A stretch of 8,422 nt of DNA from Sedimenticola sp. (GCA_026197195.1 JAPHUG010000067.1:1-8422); one strand, 5' to 3'; positions 1 to 6,931 are shown, numbered from the stretch's first letter. Numbers and translations: made by a program. The notes: generated from the letters alone by a model not told the origin.

Positions 1-34
1 CCGTCACCCCATTAATCGACAGACCGTTTACGTC

Positions 35-39
35 AGGAG
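35..39 (+). promoter_or_regulatory. Shine-Dalgarno of the permease gene, supports TTG start
   Basis: AGGAG lies 7 bases before the TTG at 47-49. No ATG, GTG or TTG exists further upstream in this frame inside the window, and the frame stays open to base 2, so a start beyond the left edge cannot be formally excluded. The well-spaced AGGAG makes the TTG the best choice. Confidence 0.6.
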
Positions 40-46
40 TAGTTTT

Positions 47-1348
47 TTGGCCCGTTTACAACAGTGGTTCTCAACAGAGGCCAGCGGCCCGATCCTGATG
101 GGCATGATATTGTTATCTGTTGCACACGGACTCATACCTGAATTTCCTCGATGGCTAGCCGGTCTTTTGGGTTGGTTCGCGGCACTCACCCTGATACACA
201 ACATTAATACCGTCCAACGCACACAAGTAGTGGCCATGCTCAGCATTGGAACCGCGGGTCTAGTGTGGGGTTATTTTGCAGGGACCGGCCTGGCCTTGGA
301 GAGTGCCATCAGCACCAATCAGGCCATGCTCGCCATGCTGGCAGCGGTCAGTTTTCTACGTCTGGTAACACAGCCCGTGACGTGTGATGAAGCCCTGCCG
401 ATGGGGAACAAACCCCTCTGGCGCACCCTGTTTGGCATTCACCTGTTCGGCTCCGTTATTAACATGTCATCCATTGTCATTATCGGTGATCGTCTTTCGG
501 CCAATCGACCCATGACACCCGCACAAGCCTGCGTGCTTTCCCGAGGCTTCGCCATGGCCGCCTGCTGGTCGCCCTTTTTTGCCGCCATGGGTATCGCCCT
601 CTCCAATGCACCAGGCGCACAATTGACCACACTCTCTTTGGTCGGCCTCCCTGTCGCCCTCCTGGCTCTGCTTTTAACCGGTTGGGAGCTGACGCGAAAT
701 GGAAAAGCCGAGCACTTTCATGGCTATCCCATGCAATTTACAGCACTCTGGATACCCGGCCTCCTGGCAGCCCTGTTAATGTTGACTCATCAGGTTTGGC
801 CTGAGATACCGATACTCACACTGATCTCGCTGCTGGCTCTTTCATTAACATGGCTACTGCTTTTTCTGCGTCACGGCAGAACCGGCCTGGAGGCCTACAG
901 GCAACATATCAAAATTGGACTACCCAGAATGTCCGGTGAATTGATGCTGTTTATTTCGGCCGGCGTGCTTGCAACCGGTATAGCGGCCGCCATCAGTGCC
1001 ACCGATTTACAGGTTGAGGTACAACAGTTCGGCGCCAACGAGGCGAGCCTGTTGCTGTTAGTCATGGTGGTCGTATCCGTCCTGGGTATTCATCCAGTGA
1101 TCAGTATTGCAACTGCAGGGGGTATTTTCTCCCCGCTGGGCGTGGACCCAAACCTACTGGGAATGACCTTTTTAATGACCTGGGCCATCGGTATATCGAC
1201 CGCACCCCTATCCGGCCTCCACCTGATGATTCAGGGGCGTTACAATATCCAGGCTGTGACACTAATGAAACTGAATAGCCGGTTTGCCCTGGTGATGATG
1301 GGTTGTGGAGCTGTTGCCATGCAGCTTTATGAGCAGTGGTATCTGTGA
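47..1348 (+). CDS. Polytopic inner-membrane permease, probable ion-transporter-like protein
   Basis: I do not recognise a named family with certainty. The 433-residue product has about 12 hydrophobic segments: roughly residues 14-31, 35-52, 61-82, 92-105, 127-147, 163-187, 193-212, 229-249, 252-275, 297-317, 330-352 and 365-428 (the last probably more than one span). There is no signal peptide, nucleotide-binding motif or soluble domain. Two stretches rich in small and polar residues inside hydrophobic sequence, WSPFFAAMG (from W174) and the region from H349-P350 through a GGIFSPLG stretch, lie in opposite halves and resemble the broken or re-entrant helices of ion-transporter superfamily carriers (arsenite, citrate, dicarboxylate, NhaD types). 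That resemblance is inference; the substrate is unknown. Start is TTG at 47 with AGGAG 7 bases upstream. It converges on the CNP1-like gene, the stops being 6 bases apart, so the neighbours give no functional clue. Confidence 0.75.
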   Translation: MARLQQWFSTEASGPILMGMILLSVAHGLIPEFPRWLAGLLGWFAALTLIHNINTVQRTQVVAMLSIGTAGLVWGYFAGTGLALESAISTNQAMLAMLAAVSFLRLVTQPVTCDEALPMGNKPLWRTLFGIHLFGSVINMSSIVIIGDRLSANRPMTPAQACVLSRGFAMAACWSPFFAAMGIALSNAPGAQLTTLSLVGLPVALLALLLTGWELTRNGKAEHFHGYPMQFTALWIPGLLAALLMLTHQVWPEIPILTLISLLALSLTWLLLFLRHGRTGLEAYRQHIKIGLPRMSGELMLFISAGVLATGIAAAISATDLQVEVQQFGANEASLLLLVMVVVSVLGIHPVISIATAGGIFSPLGVDPNLLGMTFLMTWAIGISTAPLSGLHLMIQGRYNIQAVTLMKLNSRFALVMMGCGAVAMQLYEQWYL

Positions 1349-1354
1349 GACGAC

Positions 1355-1948
1355 TTATCTGAAACCGGCTTCCAGAACCTTAGTTTTACCGTATCGCATT
1401 TCGGTTAATATCTTCTCAGCGCTGAGATCAAGCATATGGATATCGCAGAAATAGTAGTCAGATAAATCCTTTCTATAGCGCGTGTAATTATTCGCCATAA
1501 TCGACTTCCATTCGTATTTTCTCGGCTTTACAAATTTGCCTTTTCCGTTACCAAAGGCATAGGTCTTGAACTCTTTGGTAGAACAGCGCATGCCTTCAAA
1601 CGCCACGTTCTTTGCGCCGGTCTTGGATTTTATGACGACGGTATAACGCACAATACCATCTGCTTTGGTATAGCTCAGTGAATTGGCATCGACAAAATAG
1701 CTAAAAGACGCATTGGGCCGCGTCACCTGGAACTCAACCAGGTTTTCGTCTTCAGGGAAAGGGGGTATCTCTGTCTTCTGCTCTTTCCAGACATAGTCTT
1801 CTACATTTGGGTTAAATGAGTCGTGAGGATTATAGAAATTACTATCACCCTTATTTGCCGTCATGGGACTGCTACTATCAGCAGCAGTGGCCATTGTGGA
1901 CCCTGCCAAGACCATCACAGTCACTAAACAAATGCTGAAAAACTTCAT
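1355..1948 (-). CDS. CNP1-like family secreted protein
   Basis: A 197-residue exported protein of unknown function. Residues 1-23 form a Sec signal peptide (basic Lys2, hydrophobic core 5-18, small residues A20-T21-A22-A23 for signal peptidase I). There is no lipobox, so it should be soluble in the periplasm. The mature part has the signature I associate with the CNP1-like family: an LVEF strand, an F-x-Y-FVDA-x-SLS segment, a VRYTVVIKS strand, then F-E-G-M-R-C and a tryptophan-containing region, ending in a Y-F-C-D segment. Only two cysteines remain after cleavage, C122 and C168, which could form a disulfide. The start is the ATG at 1948: GAAGG sits 7 bases upstream and the signal peptide begins there; a TTG 21 bases earlier would place seven extra residues before it. 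It lies 39 bases behind parE on the same strand, so it is probably co-transcribed. Confidence 0.82.
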   Translation of the reverse strand: MKFFSICLVTVMVLAGSTMATAADSSSPMTANKGDSNFYNPHDSFNPNVEDYVWKEQKTEIPPFPEDENLVEFQVTRPNASFSYFVDANSLSYTKADGIVRYTVVIKSKTGAKNVAFEGMRCSTKEFKTYAFGNGKGKFVKPRKYEWKSIMANNYTRYRKDLSDYYFCDIHMLDLSAEKILTEMRYGKTKVLEAGFR

Positions 1949-1955
1949 GGATATG

Positions 1956-1960
1956 CCTTC
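1956..1960 (-). promoter_or_regulatory. Shine-Dalgarno of the CNP1-like gene
   Basis: GAAGG on the minus strand, 7 bases before the ATG at 1948-1946. It selects this start over the upstream TTG (1969-1967), since the latter would place the site inside the coding sequence. Confidence 0.6.
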
Positions 1961-1987
1961 AATAACCAATAATTGTAGAGCTGTTCT

Positions 1988-3877
1988 TTAAATCTCGGCC
2001 AGATCGCCTTTCTGCTGTAACCAGCTTTTTCTATCCGATGCACGTTTCTTTGCCAATAACATGTCCATCATACTATGGGTGTCATCCCCTGCATCAATGG
2101 TCAGTTGCACCAGGCGGCGGGTATCAGGATCGATGGTCGTCTCCCTAAGCTGCAATGGGTTCATCTCGCCCAGACCCTTGAAGCGTTGGACACTCACTTT
2201 TCCTTTGAGTTTCTCTGCAGCAATACGATCCAGCACACCTTGGCGTTCTGAATCGTCCAGGGCATAGAAAACCTGCTTGCCAACGTCGATTCGGTAGAGT
2301 GGCGGCATCGCCACATAGACGTGCCCTTCCTGTACCAGCTTTCTGAAATGACGCAAGAAGAGGGCACAGAGCAGGGTTGCGATATGGGCACCGTCAGAAT
2401 CCGCATCAGCCAATATGCAAACCTTCCCGAATCGTAGTTTCTCCAGATCGTCAGAGCCGGGCTCCACACCAATCGCCACCGAGATGTCGTGAACCTCTTG
2501 CGAGGCCAGCACCTCAGCTGAATCCACCTCCCAGGTGTTAAGAATCTTTCCACGCAGGGGCATAATCGCCTGAAATTCACGATCCCGGGCCTGCTTGGCA
2601 GAACCGCCTGCCGAATCCCCCTCGACCAGAAACAATTCACTGCGGCGTGGATCAACGGTACTGCAGTCTGCCAGTTTACCGGGCAACGCAGGCCCCTGGG
2701 TCACCTTCTTTCGCAGCACTTTTCGGCCCGCCCTAAGGCGCGACTGGGCCGCATTGATCGCCAGATCAGCGAGCCGCTCACCGGCATCCGTATGCTGATT
2801 CAACCAGAGGCTGAAGGCATCTTTCACCACACCTGAGACAAAGGCCGCACACTCCCTGGATGAGAGGCGTTCCTTGGTCTGGCCAGAAAACTGCGGATCA
2901 GCCAACTTGACTGAAAGGATAAAGCTGCAACGGGTCCAAACATCATCCGGTGCCAGCTTGACCCCGCGCGGCAATAGATTACGGAACTCACAAAATTCTC
3001 TTACCGCATCTGTCAGACCAGAACGCAGACCATTGACATGGGTACCCCCCTGGGCAGTCGGAATCAGGTTGACATAGCTCTCTGTGACGCCCTCACCCCC
3101 TTCAGGGAGCCAGGTGACGGCCCAATCGGCCACTTCGGAGTTGCCCGACATGGAGCCGACAAAAGGTGGATCAGGAAGCAACTCAAGACCTTGCAGTGCA
3201 TCCAGCAGATAGTCCTGCAGACCATCTTCGTAATGCCATTCATAGCTGTCACCGCTGTTCTCATCCAGGAACAGGACTTTCAAACCAGGACAAAGCACCG
3301 CCTTGGCACGCAGTACATGCAGCAATTGGCGAACTGAAAATTTCCCTGAATCAAAATATTTAGGGTCGGGCCAGAACCGTAGTCGTGTGCCTGTATTATT
3401 CTTGCCAACACGCCCGACCTCTTCGAGATCTGACGCCTTGTCGCCCCCAGCAAAGGCCATATTGTATTCAGCCCCACCGCGCTTGACCCAGATCTCCAGA
3501 TGCTTTGAGAGCGCATTAACTACAGAGACCCCCACGCCGTGTAGGCCGCCGGAAAACTGATAGTTCTTATTGGAGAACTTGCCACCAGCATGCAGCTTGG
3601 TCAGGATCACCTCAACACCCGGCAACCCCTGTTGTGGGTGAATGTCCACTGGCATTCCCCGACCATCATCCTTCACCTGCAGAGAGCCATCTTTGAACAG
3701 AATGACTTCAATGGTAGTGGCATGTCCGGCTACGGCCTCATCGACACTGTTATCAATCACCTCCTGTGCCAGGTGATTGGGACGGCTGGTATCGGTATAC
3801 ATACCGGGACGCTTACGCACCGGCTCCAGACCGCTGAGCACTTCAATGGCTGAAGCATCGTATGAACTGCTGCTCAT
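1988..3877 (-). CDS. parE: DNA topoisomerase IV subunit B (ParE)
   Basis: ATPase subunit of topoisomerase IV, which with ParC decatenates daughter chromosomes and relaxes supercoils. The 629-residue product matches E. coli ParE (630) almost end to end and lacks the extra ~170-residue insert of gammaproteobacterial GyrB, so it is ParE and not GyrB. In order: GHKL ATPase with E39 (general base) and N43 in EVIDNSVDEA, D71-G-R-G74, a GGLHGVG lid motif, the transducer with a QTKERLSS loop, then the TOPRIM domain with E419-G-D-S-A-G-G, PLRGKILN and D491-A-D493-S-D495-G, and the QRFKGLGEMNP motif near the C-terminus. All catalytic residues are intact. The ATG at 3877 is chosen because MSSSSYDASAIEVL aligns with the ParE N-terminus; a longer reading would add 19 unrelated residues. 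The Shine-Dalgarno is weak (CAGGT, AGG 11 bases upstream). It is divergent from xseB and precedes the CNP1-like gene. Confidence 0.98.
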   Translation of the reverse strand: MSSSSYDASAIEVLSGLEPVRKRPGMYTDTSRPNHLAQEVIDNSVDEAVAGHATTIEVILFKDGSLQVKDDGRGMPVDIHPQQGLPGVEVILTKLHAGGKFSNKNYQFSGGLHGVGVSVVNALSKHLEIWVKRGGAEYNMAFAGGDKASDLEEVGRVGKNNTGTRLRFWPDPKYFDSGKFSVRQLLHVLRAKAVLCPGLKVLFLDENSGDSYEWHYEDGLQDYLLDALQGLELLPDPPFVGSMSGNSEVADWAVTWLPEGGEGVTESYVNLIPTAQGGTHVNGLRSGLTDAVREFCEFRNLLPRGVKLAPDDVWTRCSFILSVKLADPQFSGQTKERLSSRECAAFVSGVVKDAFSLWLNQHTDAGERLADLAINAAQSRLRAGRKVLRKKVTQGPALPGKLADCSTVDPRRSELFLVEGDSAGGSAKQARDREFQAIMPLRGKILNTWEVDSAEVLASQEVHDISVAIGVEPGSDDLEKLRFGKVCILADADSDGAHIATLLCALFLRHFRKLVQEGHVYVAMPPLYRIDVGKQVFYALDDSERQGVLDRIAAEKLKGKVSVQRFKGLGEMNPLQLRETTIDPDTRRLVQLTIDAGDDTHSMMDMLLAKKRASDRKSWLQQKGDLAEI

Positions 3878-3926
3878 GAATATAAAAACCTGCCTAATTG
3901 ACGCACGATGGTGCCAAAGTTTACAC

Positions 3927-3960
3927 GGCCCCACCGCGCTATGCGAGGGCCGGGACCGGC
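3927..3960. repeat. GC-rich inverted repeats in the parE-xseB divergent region
   Basis: Two nested dyads lie side by side. GGCCC (3927-3931) pairs with GGGCC (3947-3951), with an inner CGC (3935-3937) pairing with GCG (3943-3945). Partly overlapping it, GCCGG-GA-CCGGC (3949-3960) is a near-perfect 12-base palindrome. They sit 50-83 bases before parE and 113-146 bases before xseB. No T-run follows on either strand, so they do not look like intrinsic terminators. They could be a protein-binding site or a leader hairpin; nothing seen decides this. Confidence 0.35.
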
Positions 3961-4012
3961 ATAATCACAACGGCGTTCCCATTCATGTGACAGCTCAGCG
4001 AAAAAGGGTGGA

Positions 4013-4041
4013 TTGACCGCTATCCATCCACTCGGTAAGGT
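4013..4041 (+). promoter_or_regulatory. Predicted sigma70 promoter of xseB-ispA
   Basis: TTGACC (4013-4018) as -35 and TAAGGT (4036-4041) as -10, separated by exactly 17 bases. The -35 matches consensus at five of six positions; the -10 keeps the important first T, second A and last T. Transcription would start near 4048, leaving a leader of about 25 bases before the GTG of xseB. This is inferred from sequence only. Confidence 0.45.
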
Positions 4042-4060
4042 TCACCTATTTACCACAACA

Positions 4061-4065
4061 AAGAG
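4061..4065 (+). promoter_or_regulatory. Weak Shine-Dalgarno deciding the GTG start of xseB
   Basis: AAGAG lies 7 bases before the GTG at 4073-4075. With the alignment of the following PKK sequence to known XseB N-termini, it favours this start over the TTG at 4013, which falls inside the predicted -35 box. Confidence 0.45.
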
Positions 4066-4072
4066 TCTTCCC

Positions 4073-4312
4073 GTGCCGAAAAAGGAATCCAAAGCGCCTA
4101 CGTTTGAAGAGGCCTTAAACGAACTGGAATCACTGGTAGAGACCCTGGAACAGGGTGACCTCTCTCTCGAAGAGTCGCTAAAATCTTTTGAGCGGGGTGT
4201 CACCCTGACCCGCACCTGTCAGGTCGCGTTAAAAGAGGCCGAACAGAAGATCCAGATTCTCTCTGATCAGCGTGTTGATGCCGAACCGGAACCCTTCCAA
4301 CGTGACCAATGA
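4073..4312 (+). CDS. xseB: Exodeoxyribonuclease VII small subunit (XseB)
   Basis: Small subunit of exonuclease VII, which with XseA degrades single-stranded DNA to oligonucleotides in the cytoplasm; several XseB copies wrap the helical part of one XseA. The 79-residue product has the expected size (E. coli 80) and is almost wholly helical. The family core is visible: FEEALNELESLVETLEQGDLSLEESLKSFERGV, here split as FEEALNELE, LEQGDLSLEESL and FERGV, then an amphipathic helix ending in AEQKIQIL. The start is a GTG giving V/M-PKKESKAPTFEEAL, which matches the MPKK start of the E. coli protein; the upstream TTG would add 20 residues with no family match. It overlaps the next gene, ispA, the usual gammaproteobacterial arrangement. 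Confidence 0.96.
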   Translation: MPKKESKAPTFEEALNELESLVETLEQGDLSLEESLKSFERGVTLTRTCQVALKEAEQKIQILSDQRVDAEPEPFQRDQ

Positions 4313-5204
4313 ATCCGCCCTGAAGCAGTATCTAGAGCGCTGTCAATCGCAAGTCAACAAGGCCCTGGAACTGCAATTACCCGCGGCTACCATTCAGCCT
4401 CAACGTCTCCACATAGCCATGCGCTACGCCACCCTGAATGGGGGGAAACGTGTACGTCCTTTGCTGGTGTATGCAACAGGTGACGCATTGGGCGTACCGG
4501 CCGAACAACTGGACGGACCAGCCTGTGCGGTAGAGCTGATTCACGCCTATTCACTCATCCATGATGATCTGCCCGCCATGGATGATGACGATCTACGCCG
4601 TGGACGCCCCACCTGTCACAAGGCCTTTGATGAAGCCACGGCCATTCTTGCCGGTGATGCCCTGCAAACACTCGCATTTAAGGCTGTCTGCCGTGATGAA
4701 CCCCACCCATTCAGCGCAGAAAGACGCTTGAAAATGGTTGAAACGCTGGCCCATGCCAGTGGTTCACGGGGCATGGCAGGTGGACAGGCACTGGATCTGG
4801 CCGCAGTGGGCGAGCAGATCGACCTGGCTCAACTGGAGAACATGCACATTCACAAGACCGGTGCCCTGATACATGCCAGCGTAAAACTGGGCTGCCTGGC
4901 TGCTGCAAATGTAGATCCCCAGCACGTAAAACAACTGGAACACTACGCCAACTGTATAGGACTGGCCTTCCAGGTACAGGACGATATCCTGGATGTGGAG
5001 GGTGACACGGAAACACTGGGCAAGACCCAGGGCAAAGATGAAGCCAATGGCAAACCGACCTACCCCTCGTTGATGGGCATGAAAGCCGCCAAAGAGATGG
5101 CACAGAATCTCCGACAGGATGCACTCGATAGCCTCACCGCATTCGATAAAAGAGCCGATCCCCTGCGTTGGCTGGCCGACTATATCGTTGACCGGAAAGC
5201 GTAA
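4302..5204 (+). CDS. ispA: Farnesyl diphosphate synthase (short-chain polyprenyl synthetase)
   Basis: Condenses IPP with DMAPP and then GPP to make farnesyl diphosphate, precursor of undecaprenyl and quinone side chains. With the GTG start the product is 300 residues (E. coli IspA 299). Visible motifs: GGKRVRP from G47, the first Asp-rich motif D88-D89-L-P-A-M-D94-D-D-D97 with the Pro-Ala insertion of bacterial farnesyl synthases, ILAGDALQTLAF after it, and the second Asp-rich motif D227-D-I-L-D231. YSLIH precedes the first motif, as in short-chain enzymes. Start choice is uncertain: the GTG at 4302 fits family length and has GGAA 10 bases upstream; an ATG at 4278 or GTG at 4272 would add 8 or 10 residues. 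With any of these it overlaps the end of xseB, so the two are translated together. No dxs follows; the hydrogenase operon converges after 26 bases. Confidence 0.96.
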   Translation: MTNESALKQYLERCQSQVNKALELQLPAATIQPQRLHIAMRYATLNGGKRVRPLLVYATGDALGVPAEQLDGPACAVELIHAYSLIHDDLPAMDDDDLRRGRPTCHKAFDEATAILAGDALQTLAFKAVCRDEPHPFSAERRLKMVETLAHASGSRGMAGGQALDLAAVGEQIDLAQLENMHIHKTGALIHASVKLGCLAAANVDPQHVKQLEHYANCIGLAFQVQDDILDVEGDTETLGKTQGKDEANGKPTYPSLMGMKAAKEMAQNLRQDALDSLTAFDKRADPLRWLADYIVDRKA

Positions 5205-5230
5205 AGACTGGGGGCACGTGACTGGGGAAA

Positions 5231-5830
5231 TTACTCGCTCTTTTCTGCAAACAGACCTGTCAGCAGTTCACGACGACTGAGTGGGGTCTCAAGTCGCTCA
5301 GACAAGCAGGGGGAGTCTTCTGTCATGTCTCCGGAGTCAGCCTGTTCATCCTGAGTGTCATCGGGCTCACCCCGCCAGGCCTGCTCAATCTCACGACTGT
5401 GGGTACTGATCTCTGAGCGATTCTCAGATTGCATAATGCCTTGCATGATCGCTTCAGCCGTCTCTTCGGCAAGCTGTTGCGAATGAAACTGCTGCATCGG
5501 GGAAAACAGTGAGCAGGCCTGGTAAAGACCCATTCCCGCCTCTTCACCCACAATAAACTCATAGGCACCCGATGGAAAAACATGCGTTATTTTGTTACCG
5601 GGCAATAGGGTGTCACCCTCATCTACAGCTATCTGTCCCAATAGCATCAGATTCATGAACCAGGGTGTAATCAACACTCCCAATACACCTTCGTTCCAGG
5701 GTCTGAAACCCACGGCCTTTACCTGCAATGCACTGTTCAGAATCGGCACATCAACCATTCGCTGCTGTTCGATCAAACTGAACACGGCCTCCAGATCATC
5801 CACGACTTTATGCAGATCATCGGCGTTCAT
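5231..5830 (-). CDS. hupJ: [NiFe]-hydrogenase assembly chaperone, HupJ/HybE family
   Basis: Helper protein in maturation of uptake [NiFe]-hydrogenase; family members act in the cytoplasm before export, and HybE of E. coli binds hydrogenase 2 precursors. The 199-residue product shows the family core: GVLGVLITPWFMNLMLL (W57-F-M-N-L61 at its centre), LLPGN, an FPSGAYEF strand and C106-S-L-F-S-P-M112. After about residue 140 the sequence is hydrophilic and acidic, probably disordered, and ends with S185-R-R-E-L-L-T-G-L-F194. The ATG at 5830 shares its A with the TGA of the rubredoxin gene (TGATG), which indicates translational coupling and rules against the TTG one codon earlier. It is the last gene of the operon in this window and converges on ispA. 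Assignment to the family is firm; the choice between the HupJ and HybE names rests on the adjacent hupI. Confidence 0.9.
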   Translation of the reverse strand: MNADDLHKVVDDLEAVFSLIEQQRMVDVPILNSALQVKAVGFRPWNEGVLGVLITPWFMNLMLLGQIAVDEGDTLLPGNKITHVFPSGAYEFIVGEEAGMGLYQACSLFSPMQQFHSQQLAEETAEAIMQGIMQSENRSEISTHSREIEQAWRGEPDDTQDEQADSGDMTEDSPCLSERLETPLSRRELLTGLFAEKSE

Positions 5831-6045
5831 CAAAGCACCATAAAATCATTTTTACGGCCATCACAATTGGGACAACTCCAGTTCTCCGGCAATTTTGAAA
5901 AGGGTGTACCAGGCGGAATCTGCCAGTAGCTGTCGCCCTCTGCCGGATCATAGACATGCCAGCAGATCTTGCATTCCAGCCGCGCCTCATCTGTCAGCTT
6001 CTCAGCACTACCGCCATAGGAACCGGAAAAAAACGTGCTACTCAT
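5830..6045 (-). CDS. hupI: Hydrogenase-associated rubredoxin (HupI/HoxR type)
   Basis: A 71-residue rubredoxin with a single Fe(SCys)4 site: C25-K-I-C28 and C58-P-N-C61. The core between them (VYDPAEGD, then IPPGTPFSKLPENW, W56 next to the second pair) is characteristic of rubredoxins. An N-terminal extension of about 20 residues (FFSGSYGGS) and the CxxCW start of the core are usual in the HupI/HoxR group. In this group the protein is linked to making the hydrogenase small subunit under oxygen, probably by electron transfer during iron-sulfur cluster assembly; that role is family knowledge. The ATG overlaps the stop of hupH as ATGA, and its TGA overlaps the start of hupJ as TGATG, so all three are translationally coupled. 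Confidence 0.95.
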   Translation of the reverse strand: MSSTFFSGSYGGSAEKLTDEARLECKICWHVYDPAEGDSYWQIPPGTPFSKLPENWSCPNCDGRKNDFMVL

Positions 6046-6902
6046 TGATAGACTTCCAGTATCTCTTTCAGGCGGTCAGCGCTATCTTTTAGATCCTCCT
6101 GTGCGGCGCAGGCCACCGCGGGTACGTCAGTCACTTCCAATGTATTCAGGATATTCATATCCTGCGAGTTGAAATACTGCACCCACCAGACATTGTGCAT
6201 CCCTGTGCTGGTGATTCTGCAATTTCCATAACCGCGAGACAGGATGGTGACAGCCCCGCTACCCAGTAGTTGGCCTAAAAAATCCAGATCCTGCTCCGTC
6301 TGTGGCAGCAACGTCAGATTGATTACATGAGCTGGAACACCCGGCCTGTAAGCCTGTGCCTTTTCATTCAGCTCAGCCACTAACGGCGGGGCATTCAGCA
6401 CCCCTTCAGGAAGTGGTTCATCTGGTAGGGTAAGAGTGGCTGCAGCACCCACGAATGTCGCATCCCGGATCAAACCCGGTATGGAGCCCACCTCCAGCGT
6501 ATCTTTATAGGTGGTACCGGTTCCATCCTGATAACGGACCCGCCAGATCCCGGCCATCACTGACTCCTGGATCTTCACCTGTAAAGTGCGACTGAACACC
6601 ACACTCACCTCACCTTCCCCAAGCACCTGGTCTACTAAACTGAGATTGGCACTGTCCATAAAGGTAAGATCAAACAGCTGTTCCTGATCACCGGTTTTGT
6701 ATCCTTCAAGTGCCGCCTGTACTCGCGCCAATAGCGCAAGGGCAATATCCATTCCCTCCACCGCTTCTGGTTCTGGGATAGTGGGCATGGAGAAAGTACC
6801 CATCTCATCTGGCATCTTCTGGTAATCCAACACAGCACCATCTTCTTCCGTGGGTTGACTGCCCACACCGACGGTTACTGCAGGTATCTCATAGAAACTC
6901 AT
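6042..6902 (-). CDS. hupH: Hydrogenase expression/maturation protein HupH/HyaF
   Basis: A 286-residue cytoplasmic accessory protein of uptake [NiFe]-hydrogenases; family members assist maturation and export of the small subunit, by a mechanism that is not settled. After a variable, Pro/Glu-rich N-terminus (1-50) there are two copies of the HupH C-terminal-type domain. They align without gaps at an offset of 119 residues: L94-G-x-G-x-V to W120-x-V-x-Y124, and L213-G-x-G-x-V to W239-x-V-x-Y243. The second copy carries the more conserved stretch, CRITSTGMHNVWWVQY followed by a LEVTDVPAVACAAQEDL region. The ATG at 6902 has AGGAG 7 bases upstream. The gene lies 29 bases after hupG and overlaps hupI by ATGA. 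It looks complete and intact. Confidence 0.93.
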   Translation of the reverse strand: MSFYEIPAVTVGVGSQPTEEDGAVLDYQKMPDEMGTFSMPTIPEPEAVEGMDIALALLARVQAALEGYKTGDQEQLFDLTFMDSANLSLVDQVLGEGEVSVVFSRTLQVKIQESVMAGIWRVRYQDGTGTTYKDTLEVGSIPGLIRDATFVGAAATLTLPDEPLPEGVLNAPPLVAELNEKAQAYRPGVPAHVINLTLLPQTEQDLDFLGQLLGSGAVTILSRGYGNCRITSTGMHNVWWVQYFNSQDMNILNTLEVTDVPAVACAAQEDLKDSADRLKEILEVYQ

Positions 6903-6909
6903 AAGCCAT

Positions 6910-6914
6910 CTCCT
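6910..6914 (-). promoter_or_regulatory. Strong Shine-Dalgarno of hupH
   Basis: AGGAG on the minus strand, 7 bases before the ATG at 6902. It supports independent translation initiation at hupH within the operon, after the 29-base gap from hupG. Confidence 0.6.
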
Positions 6915-6931
6915 ACTCTGTATCTTTCTGA

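Noticed and set aside
1340..1380. Bidirectional terminator between the permease and the CNP1-like gene.
   Set aside because: The stops are 6 bases apart and no stable stem with a T-run could be seen on either strand.
2194..2655. A 153-residue open frame on the minus strand inside parE.
   Set aside because: It is another frame of the strongly conserved ParE sequence on the same strand, with no recognisable domain.
3878..3934. A 19-residue N-terminal extension of ParE from a further upstream start.
   Set aside because: The extra residues have no counterpart in ParE proteins, and the ATG at 3877 gives the exact family start and length.
4013..4072. A longer XseB beginning at the TTG at 4013.
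   Set aside because: The added 20 residues do not match XseB, and the TTG forms part of the predicted -35 box; the GTG at 4073 gives the expected PKK start and length.
4711..5124. A 137-residue open frame opposite ispA.
   Set aside because: It is antisense to conserved ispA motifs and is rich in Pro, Cys, Arg and Ser, as expected of a shadow frame.
5206..5227. Direct repeat GACTGGGG (5206-5213 and 5220-5227) in the gap between ispA and hupJ, considered as an insertion footprint or terminator.
   Set aside because: Eight bases is too short to be significant in a G-rich stretch, the copies are direct and not inverted, and no T-run follows.
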